NCBI GenBank assembly: GCA_951813605.1
Contig: OX638379.1
Span: 1,250,471-1,314,470 of the forward strand
Length of the DNA: 64,000 nt
Source: an uncultured Bryobacterales bacterium
GTDB lineage: Bacteria > Acidobacteriota > Terriglobia > Bryobacterales > UBA6623
Reading direction: 5' to 3'
The notes below the pieces were generated by a model. That model did not search any database. It saw only the letters and a program-made list of their open reading frames with translations, and was not told the origin of the DNA. The position numbers and the translations under genes are program-made. Shown here piece after piece: positions 53,357 to 61,541 of the stretch (position 1 is its first letter; each line of letters opens with the position of its first letter).

Positions 53357-53891
53357 GGTTTCGGCACTTCATTGTATGACGCGCCTCCTAGTCCAAAGAG
53401 CATCGTCGGCGACTGGTGCATCAGCTGCGAGATGAAATTGCGGGTGGGCAGCATCGCTTTCGACTGCAACGGTCGTGCGAGCGCTATACGGTGCTCGCCC
53501 AAGTTCGTGATTCGAAGAGTTCCTGAATCCATAAGTGCTTTTGACCGAGGATCTTGCGCAGATCATGAAGGTGCACAAGACACCCCGGAAATTGTCGTTT
53601 CGCGGGGCAGCGCCTATTGCTTGATGGGTTCGCGTTGCAATTGCTGCTCAATTGAACGCCATGATGGGCCAGCACGGCCATGAACAGATGGGCACGGACC
53701 CGCTCCGTCTTGCGATGTGACACCGGAAGCAAGCCCAGTTTGCTTGGTTGCACCCGGTCCAGCTGGTGCCCGGCGGGTAGCTGACGACAAGCTTGCCCAG
53801 GTCTGGCTCCGGGCATCGCGCTACTGGCGCAAAGTGCTCTTGGGGACCGTCTGACCCTGCTAGGCAGCGTTCCGGAGGAAAACCCTAAGGA
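53357..53891. other. Intergenic region with a transposase scrap
   Basis: About 535 bases. Only the remnant at 53600-53816 looks like a gene piece. The segment GGAGGAAAACCC just before 53892 probably supports translation of the ferrochelatase gene. Confidence 0.5.
53600..53816 (-). pseudogene. C-terminal fragment of an IS4/IS1634-like transposase
   Basis: The frame encodes KLGLLPVSHRKTERVRAHL followed by FMAVLAHHGVQL, which resembles the late LGLRPVYHQK...GHLFITVLAYHLVH part of IS4/IS1634-type transposases. No catalytic part or element ends are present, so it is a leftover piece. Boundaries are approximate. Confidence 0.5.
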
Positions 53892-55025
53892 ATGTCAGCA
53901 AGGAAGGTCAGGCCGAAGCGGGCGTTTCCGCGCCATACTGAAGAAGCTGTGGAGCACACGGATTACGACGCCGTGCTGGTTGTGTCGTTCGGTGGGCCTG
54001 ATCGAAACGAGGATGTTCTTCCGTTTCTAGAGAACGTTCTCCGTGGCAAGCCCGTGCCCCGAGCCCGCCTCTTAGAGGTAGCCGAACACTATTACGCGTT
54101 AGGTGGCAAGAGCCCGATCAATGAGCAGAATCGGGCCCTGATCAAGGCGCTGCGGACGCAGCTGGACGATAACGGCCCGAACCTGCCCGTCTACTGGGGT
54201 AATCGCAATTGGCATCCGCTGCTCACCGACACGCTGCGGACTATGGCTGGCGATGGTGTCCGGCGAGCGATTGCGTTTGTCACGTCTGCCTTCAGCTCTT
54301 ACTCCAGTTGCCGGCAGTATCGGGAGAACATTGAAGCCGCTCGTGAGATGCTTTCCGGCAACCCGCCGCAAGTAGACAAGATCCGACCGTTCTTTAACCA
54401 CGCAGGCTTCATCGATGCCATGGCTGACCGTGTCGCGGACGCCCTGTCCCGCCTGGATTCGGGCAACCCGGGTCCCGCGAAACTCCTGTACACCGCCCAC
54501 AGCATCCCGACGGCCATGGCCAGAAGCTCCCAGTATGCCGAGCAGCTCCGGGAAGCGTCGAGGTTGGTCAGCGGCCAGATCGGTGTCACGGACTGGGAGT
54601 TGGTCTTTCAGAGCCGTAGCGGTCCGCCCGCGCAGCCCTGGCTCGAGCCGGACGTCTGTGGCCGAATCGGGGAACTCCGCGAGGAAGGGGTGGAGCAAGT
54701 GTGCGTCGCACCGATCGGATTCCTGTCTGACCACATGGAGGTTCAATACGACCTCGACACCGAGGCCGCCGCGGTCGCGAAGCGACTCGGCCTCAACTTT
54801 GTCCGTGCGGGTACGGTAGGCACCCATCCCACGTTCGTGACCGCGGTACGCGACCTGATCGCCGAAAGGGTCTATGCTGCGCCGGGGCGATCAAGTGTCG
54901 GTGCAATGCCGCCGTGGCCCGATGTCTGCCCCGCTGACTGTTGCCCTCCGCCCGCACGGCCTGCGCGGGTCCCTCGTCGACCGGTGACCGCGCGCTCCAA
55001 GCAGGACGGGTCGGACGCCCTGTAA
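53892..55025 (+). CDS. hemH: Ferrochelatase (HemH/CpfC type)
   Basis: The 377-residue product inserts iron into a porphyrin to complete haem synthesis. It has VVSFGGPDRNEDVLPFLENV, HYYALGGKSPINEQNRAL, the histidine-containing TAHSIP and QSRSGPPAQPWLEPD, and PIGFLSDHMEVQYDLD, with the catalytic His in TAHSIP and Glu in HMEV. The N-terminal pattern is close to the coproporphyrin-type CpfC branch. The C-terminal end has clustered cysteines (CPADCCPPP), a possible cluster site or variable tail. The gene is complete and ends with TAA at 55023-55025. Its last 18 bases overlap the 3' end of rnpB, which is transcribed the other way. Haem is needed by the cytochrome-type PSD1 proteins here. Confidence 0.94.
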   Translation: MSARKVRPKRAFPRHTEEAVEHTDYDAVLVVSFGGPDRNEDVLPFLENVLRGKPVPRARLLEVAEHYYALGGKSPINEQNRALIKALRTQLDDNGPNLPVYWGNRNWHPLLTDTLRTMAGDGVRRAIAFVTSAFSSYSSCRQYRENIEAAREMLSGNPPQVDKIRPFFNHAGFIDAMADRVADALSRLDSGNPGPAKLLYTAHSIPTAMARSSQYAEQLREASRLVSGQIGVTDWELVFQSRSGPPAQPWLEPDVCGRIGELREEGVEQVCVAPIGFLSDHMEVQYDLDTEAAAVAKRLGLNFVRAGTVGTHPTFVTAVRDLIAERVYAAPGRSSVGAMPPWPDVCPADCCPPPARPARVPRRPVTARSKQDGSDAL

Positions 55026-55380
55026 GCCGGTTTCTGTTCCCGTCCGGAGACGGGCGGCAGCCATTCATCTCGAACGCCTGTTGCCAGGCGCCTCTAGCGA
55101 CCTACCCGGGGCTTTAGCGCGACGGGCCGCCGCATTGCCCTCTATTTGGTCTTGCTCCACGTGGGGTTTACCCTGCCGTCCCGGTTACCCGCGACGCGGT
55201 GCGCTCTTACCGCACCATTTCACCCTTACCCCGGAATCCGGGGCGGTATATTCTCTGTGGCACTTTCCGTCAGCACCCCCTCGCGAGGACGCCTCCCGGC
55301 CGTTAGCCGGCACGCTGCCCAATGGAGACCGGACTTTCCTCCGTGCCCGAAGGCACCGCGACTGCCCGGACGTCCAACCC
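55008..55380 (-). ncRNA. rnpB: RNase P RNA (rnpB), bacterial type A
   Basis: The minus strand reads as the catalytic RNA of RNase P, which trims tRNA 5' ends. Diagnostic conserved blocks are GAGGAAAGTCC near the 5' end, GGGTGAAA, GTAAGAGCGCACC, AAACCCCAC, CCCGGGTAGG and AACAGAAACCGGCTTA near the 3' end. The P1 stem is formed by 55368-55380 with 55008-55020, 13 pairs including G-U. Total length about 373 nt, which is normal. A consensus TATAAT lies eight bases before the 5' end. The 3' end runs into the last bases of the convergent hemH gene (to 55025), so the two transcripts overlap by about 18 bases. Confidence 0.95.
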
Positions 55381-55388
55381 TGAATTCA

Positions 55389-55394
55389 ATTATA
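55389..55394 (-). promoter_or_regulatory. -10 box of rnpB
   Basis: A consensus TATAAT read on the minus strand, with 8 bases to the first base of the RNA (55380). It lies 11 bases past the end of the upstream DUF1501 gene (stop at 55405). Confidence 0.6.
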
Positions 55395-55404
55395 GGCCCT
55401 GCCC

Positions 55405-56901
55405 TCAGGCTAGGATTGGCTTCACGACATGCGCGGGCTCCACTCCCGTGAGCTTCGCGTCCAGGCCTTGATGCCGATACGTGAAGCGCTCGTGATCGAT
55501 GCCGAACAGGTGTAGCAGCGTCGCTTGGTAGTCCCGGATGTGCACGGGATCTTTGACGATGTTGTAAGAGAACTCGTCAGTCTTGCCGTACACAGTGCCG
55601 CCCTTGATACCGCCGCCCGCCATCCATAGGCTGTAGCAGCGCGGGTGGTGGTCGCGACCGTAGTTCGTGGGCGTCAGCTCGCCCTGCGAGTAGATCGTCC
55701 GTCCGAACTCGCCGCCAAAGATCACCAGCGTGTCCTCAAACAGCCCGCGTTCCTTCAGGTCTTGGACTAGCGCCCAAGCGCCTCGGTCGGCGTCTCCCGC
55801 CTGCGCCCTCAGCACCACGGGCGCGTCGCTGTGCACGTCCCAGCCGCGGTGGTAGATCTGCACGAAGCGGACGCCGCGCTCGACCAGCCGACGAGCCATT
55901 AGGGCGGCGTTCTGGAACTTGCCCGGCTGGCGGGCTTCGTCGCCCCAGCGCTTCCACGTGCTCTCCGGCTCCGAGGATAGGTCGCTCATCTCCGGCACCG
56001 ATGCCTGCATCCGGAACGCCATCTCGTACTGCTCGATACGAGCGAGCGTCTCCGGATCGCCGATTTTCTCGTGCTGCATCTGGTTCAATGCGGCCAGACC
56101 GTCCAGCATGCGGCGGCGCACCGTCTTGGTGACCCCCTCCGGGTTGTTTACGTACAGCACAGGCTCGCTCCCGGAGCGCAGGCCGACCCCGGCGAACTCC
56201 GGCGACAGGAACCCGGAACTCCACAGCTTGGCTGAAATGGCCTGCTGCCCCGCCTTGGGGTGGCTCTTCTCCGCGTTCATGACCACAAAGGTCGGCAGGT
56301 CGCGGTTGAGGCTGCCTAGGCCGTACGAAATCCACGAACCGATGCACGGGCGTCCCGGCACTTCGCGCCCCGTCTGGATGAACGTGATCGCCGGCTCGTG
56401 GTTGATGGCGTCGGTGTTCATCGAGTTGATGATGCAGATGTCGTCCGCCATGCCGGCAGTGAGAGGCAGGATCTCGGAGATCCACGCGCCGCTCTGGCCG
56501 TGCTGCGAGAAGTTGAATACCGACGGAGCGACCGGGAACCGCGCTTGGCCCGAAGTCATCGTGGTGAGCCGCTGGCCCTTGCGAACGGAGTCCGGCAGGT
56601 CCTTGTCATACCAGTCCTTCATGGCCGGCTTGTAGTCCAGCAGATCCATTTGCGGCGGCGCGCCCATCATGTGCAGGTAAATGCACCGTTTGACCTTCGG
56701 TGCGAAGTGCGGGAGGTGGGGCAAACCGCCCGTTCTCGGCCCTTCGGAGGCCCGCGCCTCCTCGGCCATCAGGCTGGCAAGTGCGATGCCGCCGATGCCC
56801 TTGGCTTGGCGGGCGAAGAATTGCCTGCGCGTCTCCGTTCGGATTGCTTCCTGAACGATTGAATTCTGCGACTGGATTGTATGGTGCGCGACTGACTTCA
56901 T
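55405..56901 (-). CDS. DUF1501 protein (second copy), Tat-like signal
   Basis: The 498-residue protein has the DUF1501 fold with KRCIYLHMMGAPPQMDLLDY, MNTDAINHEPAITFIQTG, VIFGGEFGRTIYSQG and YGRDHHPRCYSLWMAGGG, as in the paralogue at 29272. The N-terminal segment ETRRQFFARQAKGIGGIALAS contains a twin-arginine-like RRQFF. I chose the ATG at 56901 (MKSVAHH), which has GGAGG eight bases upstream (56910-56914); an ATG at 56922 is seven codons earlier and lacks such a site. The gene lies 48 nt behind the PSD1 gene at 56950-60144 on the same strand. Function unknown; see the first pair. Confidence 0.9.
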   Translation of the reverse strand: MKSVAHHTIQSQNSIVQEAIRTETRRQFFARQAKGIGGIALASLMAEEARASEGPRTGGLPHLPHFAPKVKRCIYLHMMGAPPQMDLLDYKPAMKDWYDKDLPDSVRKGQRLTTMTSGQARFPVAPSVFNFSQHGQSGAWISEILPLTAGMADDICIINSMNTDAINHEPAITFIQTGREVPGRPCIGSWISYGLGSLNRDLPTFVVMNAEKSHPKAGQQAISAKLWSSGFLSPEFAGVGLRSGSEPVLYVNNPEGVTKTVRRRMLDGLAALNQMQHEKIGDPETLARIEQYEMAFRMQASVPEMSDLSSEPESTWKRWGDEARQPGKFQNAALMARRLVERGVRFVQIYHRGWDVHSDAPVVLRAQAGDADRGAWALVQDLKERGLFEDTLVIFGGEFGRTIYSQGELTPTNYGRDHHPRCYSLWMAGGGIKGGTVYGKTDEFSYNIVKDPVHIRDYQATLLHLFGIDHERFTYRHQGLDAKLTGVEPAHVVKPILA

Positions 56902-56949
56902 CTTTGGTTCCTCCGTGGTCATGGCAGCTCTTCTCGTAGGGCGCGGCCC

Positions 56950-59900
56950 CTATTTGTTCAGCGCCTCGTCCAAGTTCATCAGCTGGTTCGCCATCATCGT
57001 CCATGCCGCCAGCTCGGTCTTGTTCAGCGTCTCGTCCACCGGAACCTCTCCGGTGGCCAGCAGTTGGGTTGCGTCTTCGGTGTCCCGCTCGTAATGCCGA
57101 AGGAATTCCCGGAAGCTGTCCTGGGCCACTTTGCGTTCCTTGGAGTCGAATTCCCGGGACAGCAGCCGTACAGTCAGGAAGCCAAGGCGCTTCGCAAAGT
57201 CCGGCTGTGTTTCGTTCATCGCTGTCTGTGCCAGGAAGCGCGAGGCCTCCACGAATTGCGGGTCATTCATGGTTACCAGCGCTTGCAAGGGCGTGTTGGT
57301 CCGGTCACGCCGCACGGTCGAGTGCTCGCGAGTCGGTGCGTTGAAAATCTGCATCGAGGCCGGCGGGGCGGCTCGCTTCCAGAAGGTGTAAAGGCTGCGA
57401 CGGTAGAGCTTGTCGCCGTCGTCCCTCTCGTAGGCCTTCGTGTTGCTGCTCGGCATCGCCACCGACTCCCAGACACCGTCGGGCTGGTACGGCTTCACGC
57501 TCGGCCCCCCGATCTTCTCCACCAAGATGCCGCTGGCCGCTAGGCCGTAGTCACGCAGCATCTCCGCGTCCATGCGGAAGCGCGGCCCGCGCGAGAGCAG
57601 CCGGTTATCCGGATCCTTGCCGATCTTCGCTTCATCGGCCTGAGGGGACTGCCTGTAGGCTGACGATGACAGCATGGTGTGCAGCAGCTTCTTCACGTCC
57701 CAGCCCGTCTCGCGAAATTCCACGGCGAGCCAATCGAGCAGCTCCGGATGCGACGGTGGCTCGCCCTGCGATCCAAAGTCGTCGCTCGTTCTGACCAGGC
57801 CCTCGCCGAACACCTGTTGCCAGAACCGATTTACTGTCACTCGCGAGGTCAGCGGGTTCCTCTCGTCGATTAGCCATTTCGCAAGGTGCAGGCGGTTGAC
57901 AGGACCCGAATCCTCGACCGACGGCAGGAATCCCGGGGTCGCGGCGGGAACCGGTTCGCGCCGCTGGTCGTACATGCCGCGGAACAGAATGTGCGCCATA
58001 GCCTCGCCGTCTTCTTTCTCCTGCATGACGTGCGTGACCGAGCCGCGCCGTCGGACCTCCCGAATCGCTCTCTCGGCGCGCTTGGCCGCTAGGAAACCGG
58101 CCCGGTACTTCTTGTCGTGGACATTCAAATAGTGGAGCCCTAGCACTCTTTGCTCGTTCTCGTCCAGTTCCGAAGGGCTCTTGGACCGCGCCGCTTCTAA
58201 CGCCGGCCAGTTCGCGATCACGTTGGCTTCCTCGACGCTCAGCTCTCTGTGGTAGAGCCTCACGTCGGCTAGAGCCCCTCCCTCCATGCCCCGGTGCTTG
58301 GTCTCGTCGTCGTCTGTGTAGTACCCACGTGCGAGAAGCATCGGTCGGTCGGAACCGACAGGCCCGTTAAGCTTCGCGAAATACTCGCTGCCTTGGAACG
58401 GCATGCGCGCCCCGTCGTAGTAAATGCTCAAGCCGGCGCGTTCCCCGGATCCGTCGTAAGTCACGGTGACGTGCCTCCAGATTTCGGGCCTGAGCTGGTA
58501 CTGGTTGTTGGGCCTGATCTCGATGCTGGCCGGCTTGCCGTCCTTGACAGAAGTCATCTTGAAGATGATCTCCCTGCCGCCAAGCGTCACGACCCAGCCG
58601 CTCATTTTGTTCTCGGGATCCATCTGGCTGGCCACCACGTAGCTGCCTGCCTCCTTCGGGTGGCGGACCCAGAACGCCAGGGAAAACGGCTTGTCCGTGT
58701 CGATGCCGGAAGGGGGGAGTTCTACGTAGGCGTCCTCTCCGAATTCGAGTGCCCGGACATTCTCGGCCGGTCCCTGCGATTCCATTACCCCTTCGGCCGG
58801 GGACAAGGCGCTGCGCTGGCCGTCTCGCACGACGTGCGAGCTGCTGACGTGCAAAGGCGCCTTCTTCGTCTGTAGCGGGCTGGTCACGTTGCTGTACTTG
58901 CCTTTGGCCAGCCACTTGGCAAATCGCTTGCCGGGGTCAGCGGCGGACGCTTCCAGCGCGGCGCGGGTCTTTCGCAGCGTTTGCCGGACTTGTGCATAGT
59001 GCGCCCGCTCGTCATCGCGCGGCACGATGATGAACGGCGGCGTGTCCGAAATATTGCCGTCCATCACGTACTGCGTCGTGTTGCGGAAGAACGCCGTCAT
59101 AGCGTAGAAATCGCGTTGGGTTATCGGATCGAACTTGTGGTCGTGGCAGGTCGCGCAACCGACCGTCAACCCGAGGAAGACCGTGCCTGTCGTGTCAGCG
59201 CGGTCCTTGGCGTAGATCACCTCGTACTCTTCGGGAATTACGCCGCCCTCGTTCGTCGTGGCGTTGCAGCGGTGGAATCCCGAGGCGATGAGCTGGTCCA
59301 TGGTCGAGTTGGGTAGCAGATCGCCCGCAACTTGCTCGAGGGTGAACTGGTCGAAGGGAACGTTGCGATTGAACGCTCCGATGACCCAATCCCGATAGGG
59401 CCACATTTCACGGTAGTTGTCGATGTGAATGCCGTGAGTGTCGGCATAGCGAGCCGCGTCCAGCCAGTAGCGTGCCCGGTGCTCGCCGTAGGACTTCTCA
59501 GCGAAGAGGCGGTCCAAGTAGCGCTGAAACGCGTCCGGCTGGTCGTCCGCTAGGAATTCGGCGAGAATCTCGGGCTTCGGAGGCAGGCCGGTGACGTCCA
59601 GCGCGGCCCTGCGGGCCAAGCTAGTGCGGTCCGCTTCCGGCGCGGGCGCCAGGCCATCCTTCTCAAGCCGGGCCAGCACAAAGCGGTCAATAGGGTTGCG
59701 GCTCCAGTCCTCGTCCCTGACCGCAGGCAATTCCGGACGCTTCGGGATTTCGAATGCCCAGTGGCCGGTCCATTCCGCGCCTTCCTCGATCCACGCGCGG
59801 ATACTCTCGACATCCTCGGTCTCAAGCGTCTTGTGCGAGTACTCCGGCGGCATGCGGAGTGCTGCGTCCGAGTGCGTGATGCGCTGGTAAACCAAGCTGG

Positions 59901-60144
59901 CGTCCGCGTTGCCGGGGACAACAGGTTTCCCATTCGGCCGATCGCCGAAGATCCCCTCCCTGCGGTCCAACCGCAGCTCCGCGGTTCTCGTGGCGGAGTC
60001 CGGCCCGTGGCACTGGAAGCACTTGTCGGCCAGTAGCGGCCTGACCTCTGTCCGGAAGTCAACTGCTGTCGCTGGAGCGACGGATATGAACAAAAAGACG
60101 CAAGCGAGTGAGGAAGCTGATCTGGTGAACCGACTGAATACCAT
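56950..60144 (-). CDS. Large PSD1-type protein: cytochrome c, DUF1549, LamG-like, DUF1553
   Basis: The 1064-residue exported protein starts with a signal (about residues 1-27). An N-terminal cytochrome-c-type domain has the haem motif Cys42-Cys45-His46 in KCFQCHGPDSATRTAELRLD. A DUF1549 domain follows (about 145-350) with a second haem-like CATCHDHKFDPI. A LamG/concanavalin-like part (about 460-610, FSLAFWVRHP, GWVVTLGGREI) and a DUF1553 domain (about 750-1030, DEMLRDY, RTNTPLQALVTMNDP) complete it. The family is very common in Planctomycetes and Acidobacteria. LamG parts often bind carbohydrate, so polymer breakdown is a fair inference. A TATAAT hexamer nine bases before the ATG indicates a leaderless transcript. 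It forms a pair with the DUF1501 gene. Confidence 0.92.
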   Translation of the reverse strand: MVFSRFTRSASSLACVFLFISVAPATAVDFRTEVRPLLADKCFQCHGPDSATRTAELRLDRREGIFGDRPNGKPVVPGNADASLVYQRITHSDAALRMPPEYSHKTLETEDVESIRAWIEEGAEWTGHWAFEIPKRPELPAVRDEDWSRNPIDRFVLARLEKDGLAPAPEADRTSLARRAALDVTGLPPKPEILAEFLADDQPDAFQRYLDRLFAEKSYGEHRARYWLDAARYADTHGIHIDNYREMWPYRDWVIGAFNRNVPFDQFTLEQVAGDLLPNSTMDQLIASGFHRCNATTNEGGVIPEEYEVIYAKDRADTTGTVFLGLTVGCATCHDHKFDPITQRDFYAMTAFFRNTTQYVMDGNISDTPPFIIVPRDDERAHYAQVRQTLRKTRAALEASAADPGKRFAKWLAKGKYSNVTSPLQTKKAPLHVSSSHVVRDGQRSALSPAEGVMESQGPAENVRALEFGEDAYVELPPSGIDTDKPFSLAFWVRHPKEAGSYVVASQMDPENKMSGWVVTLGGREIIFKMTSVKDGKPASIEIRPNNQYQLRPEIWRHVTVTYDGSGERAGLSIYYDGARMPFQGSEYFAKLNGPVGSDRPMLLARGYYTDDDETKHRGMEGGALADVRLYHRELSVEEANVIANWPALEAARSKSPSELDENEQRVLGLHYLNVHDKKYRAGFLAAKRAERAIREVRRRGSVTHVMQEKEDGEAMAHILFRGMYDQRREPVPAATPGFLPSVEDSGPVNRLHLAKWLIDERNPLTSRVTVNRFWQQVFGEGLVRTSDDFGSQGEPPSHPELLDWLAVEFRETGWDVKKLLHTMLSSSAYRQSPQADEAKIGKDPDNRLLSRGPRFRMDAEMLRDYGLAASGILVEKIGGPSVKPYQPDGVWESVAMPSSNTKAYERDDGDKLYRRSLYTFWKRAAPPASMQIFNAPTREHSTVRRDRTNTPLQALVTMNDPQFVEASRFLAQTAMNETQPDFAKRLGFLTVRLLSREFDSKERKVAQDSFREFLRHYERDTEDATQLLATGEVPVDETLNKTELAAWTMMANQLMNLDEALNK

Positions 60145-60153
60145 GCCTAGAAC

Positions 60154-60159
60154 ATTATA
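60154..60159 (-). promoter_or_regulatory. -10 box of the large PSD1 gene
   Basis: Consensus TATAAT on the minus strand, ending nine bases before the ATG at 60144. Confidence 0.55.
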
Positions 60160-61528
60160 TCTAGCGGCGCGACTCCATTCCCTCCTCTTTGTCGGCGGGG
60201 TGGCGGTTTAGCCTGCAGGTAAACAGCGGATTCTTCCTCGGACGACGCCGAGGCAGGCCCCCCGCTTTCGACTGTTCCGCCGATTCGTTCGTGCGAGAGT
60301 GAGGGGAAGTGCTTGTGCGGCCATCCGTGCATTGGGCTAGACGGCTATCCGGGATCGCTTAGAGTTCCGCGGGTCTGGATCGTGCCCAATGTGTTCACCG
60401 CTGCGGCAGGTCGGATGCACCGCAGCGCCATGCTAGGGAATCCCGGTTGTTTTGCGGTGTCATTCTGCGGGCGCTCCGCACCGGTCGCCTTGCCGTAATA
60501 CCTCGATGAAGACTATGCGTCACTTTCTTGGCTAACGCGAGTCGTAAAAGAGGTTCTTGATACTTGTGAGCCCGCTCAGCGCGGGCCCATTTGCCTAAGC
60601 CCGCGATGGTGAAATGCCGTGAGCAGCCAAGATCCGGAAAATGCTGAAGCGCTTGCCCGAAGTGCTCCCTCTCTCGCTGGCGGCCATCGTTTCTGCGGAG
60701 GCGACGGCCTCGACCGGGCTGCCGGCGTTCTCCGTCCTCATGGCGGGGAATCGATTGGACTCGCTGAAGGTACGCCGAACGGGCAGCGGAATGGTGGCCT
60801 CGTTGAAGCTCGGTGACGCCGGTCAGCAGGTCTCAGAGTGGCAACCTCGCAACTCGAAAGGCACGCTGCCCGGCATTCCCGCATTCACGGCCCGTCGCGT
60901 CGGGTAACTTCGCAAGATAGCGCCGAGGGCCGCATAGCTGAATCCGACAACCGGGTTGACAGACTCGACTCGGTGCGTTCTGCAATGCTCGACGAGGAAG
61001 GTTGCCCTCCGCGTTTGGACAGCAGGCGAGCTCACAGGACGCCTTGTGCTTCTTGTGAGCCGGACTGCCGGCCGCATGACATGGTTGCGGGGACAGGAAT
61101 TGCACTTGAGACAAGCGCTGAAATCCTAGCCAAGAAGCTGCACTTGCACATGCTTCGTCACGCGTGAATCGTGCCTCTCGATCTCTTTGATCTCGCTGCA
61201 ATTTGGAGACTAAGTCCCGAAGCGATGAGAAAGGCATGGGTGGCGAGAAGGATAGACCATTCTTCTCCGATCCTAGCTGCGGCGAGCAGCTTGTCTCCGG
61301 GTCGGACGCAGCGGCAGGATTACGGCGCACTAGGTCCTGGCCGTGTCTCTCGCTGAATGGCCGAGAGCGTTGCGAGTTGGCCGATCAGTTGGCGCAAGCT
61401 GGCGAATCCCCGCCTTGGTCGATGCTGGCGACGTGTGGTTGCGAAGCCTCGTCGAAGGTCCTCCGGTAATTAGCGAGCGTCGTTGCTCGAACGAACGGGT
61501 TGGCCAAGGCTTCGTGGGAGTCCCTCGA

Positions 61529-61534
61529 TAGAAT
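61529..61534 (+). promoter_or_regulatory. Candidate -10 box of the propeller/HEAT gene
   Basis: TAGAAT ends seven bases before the first of two adjacent ATGs (61542 and 61545). Confidence 0.5.
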
Positions 61535-61541
61535 CGGGAAA

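Larger units (their letters stand above)
60145..61541. other. Long intergenic region between PSD1 and the propeller gene
   Basis: About 1400 bases without a recognised gene. Frames up to 165 codons (for example minus 60833-61330) show no family and read as unselected. A short hairpin GCCCGC-TCAGC-GCGGGC lies near 60570-60590. Both flanking genes' -10 boxes are at its ends (60154-60159 and 61529-61534). Confidence 0.5.

Noticed and set aside
60833..61330. 165-codon minus-strand frame in the long gap before the propeller gene
   Set aside because: Cys/Arg/Pro-rich without a conserved pattern, and overlapping frames on both strands look alike.
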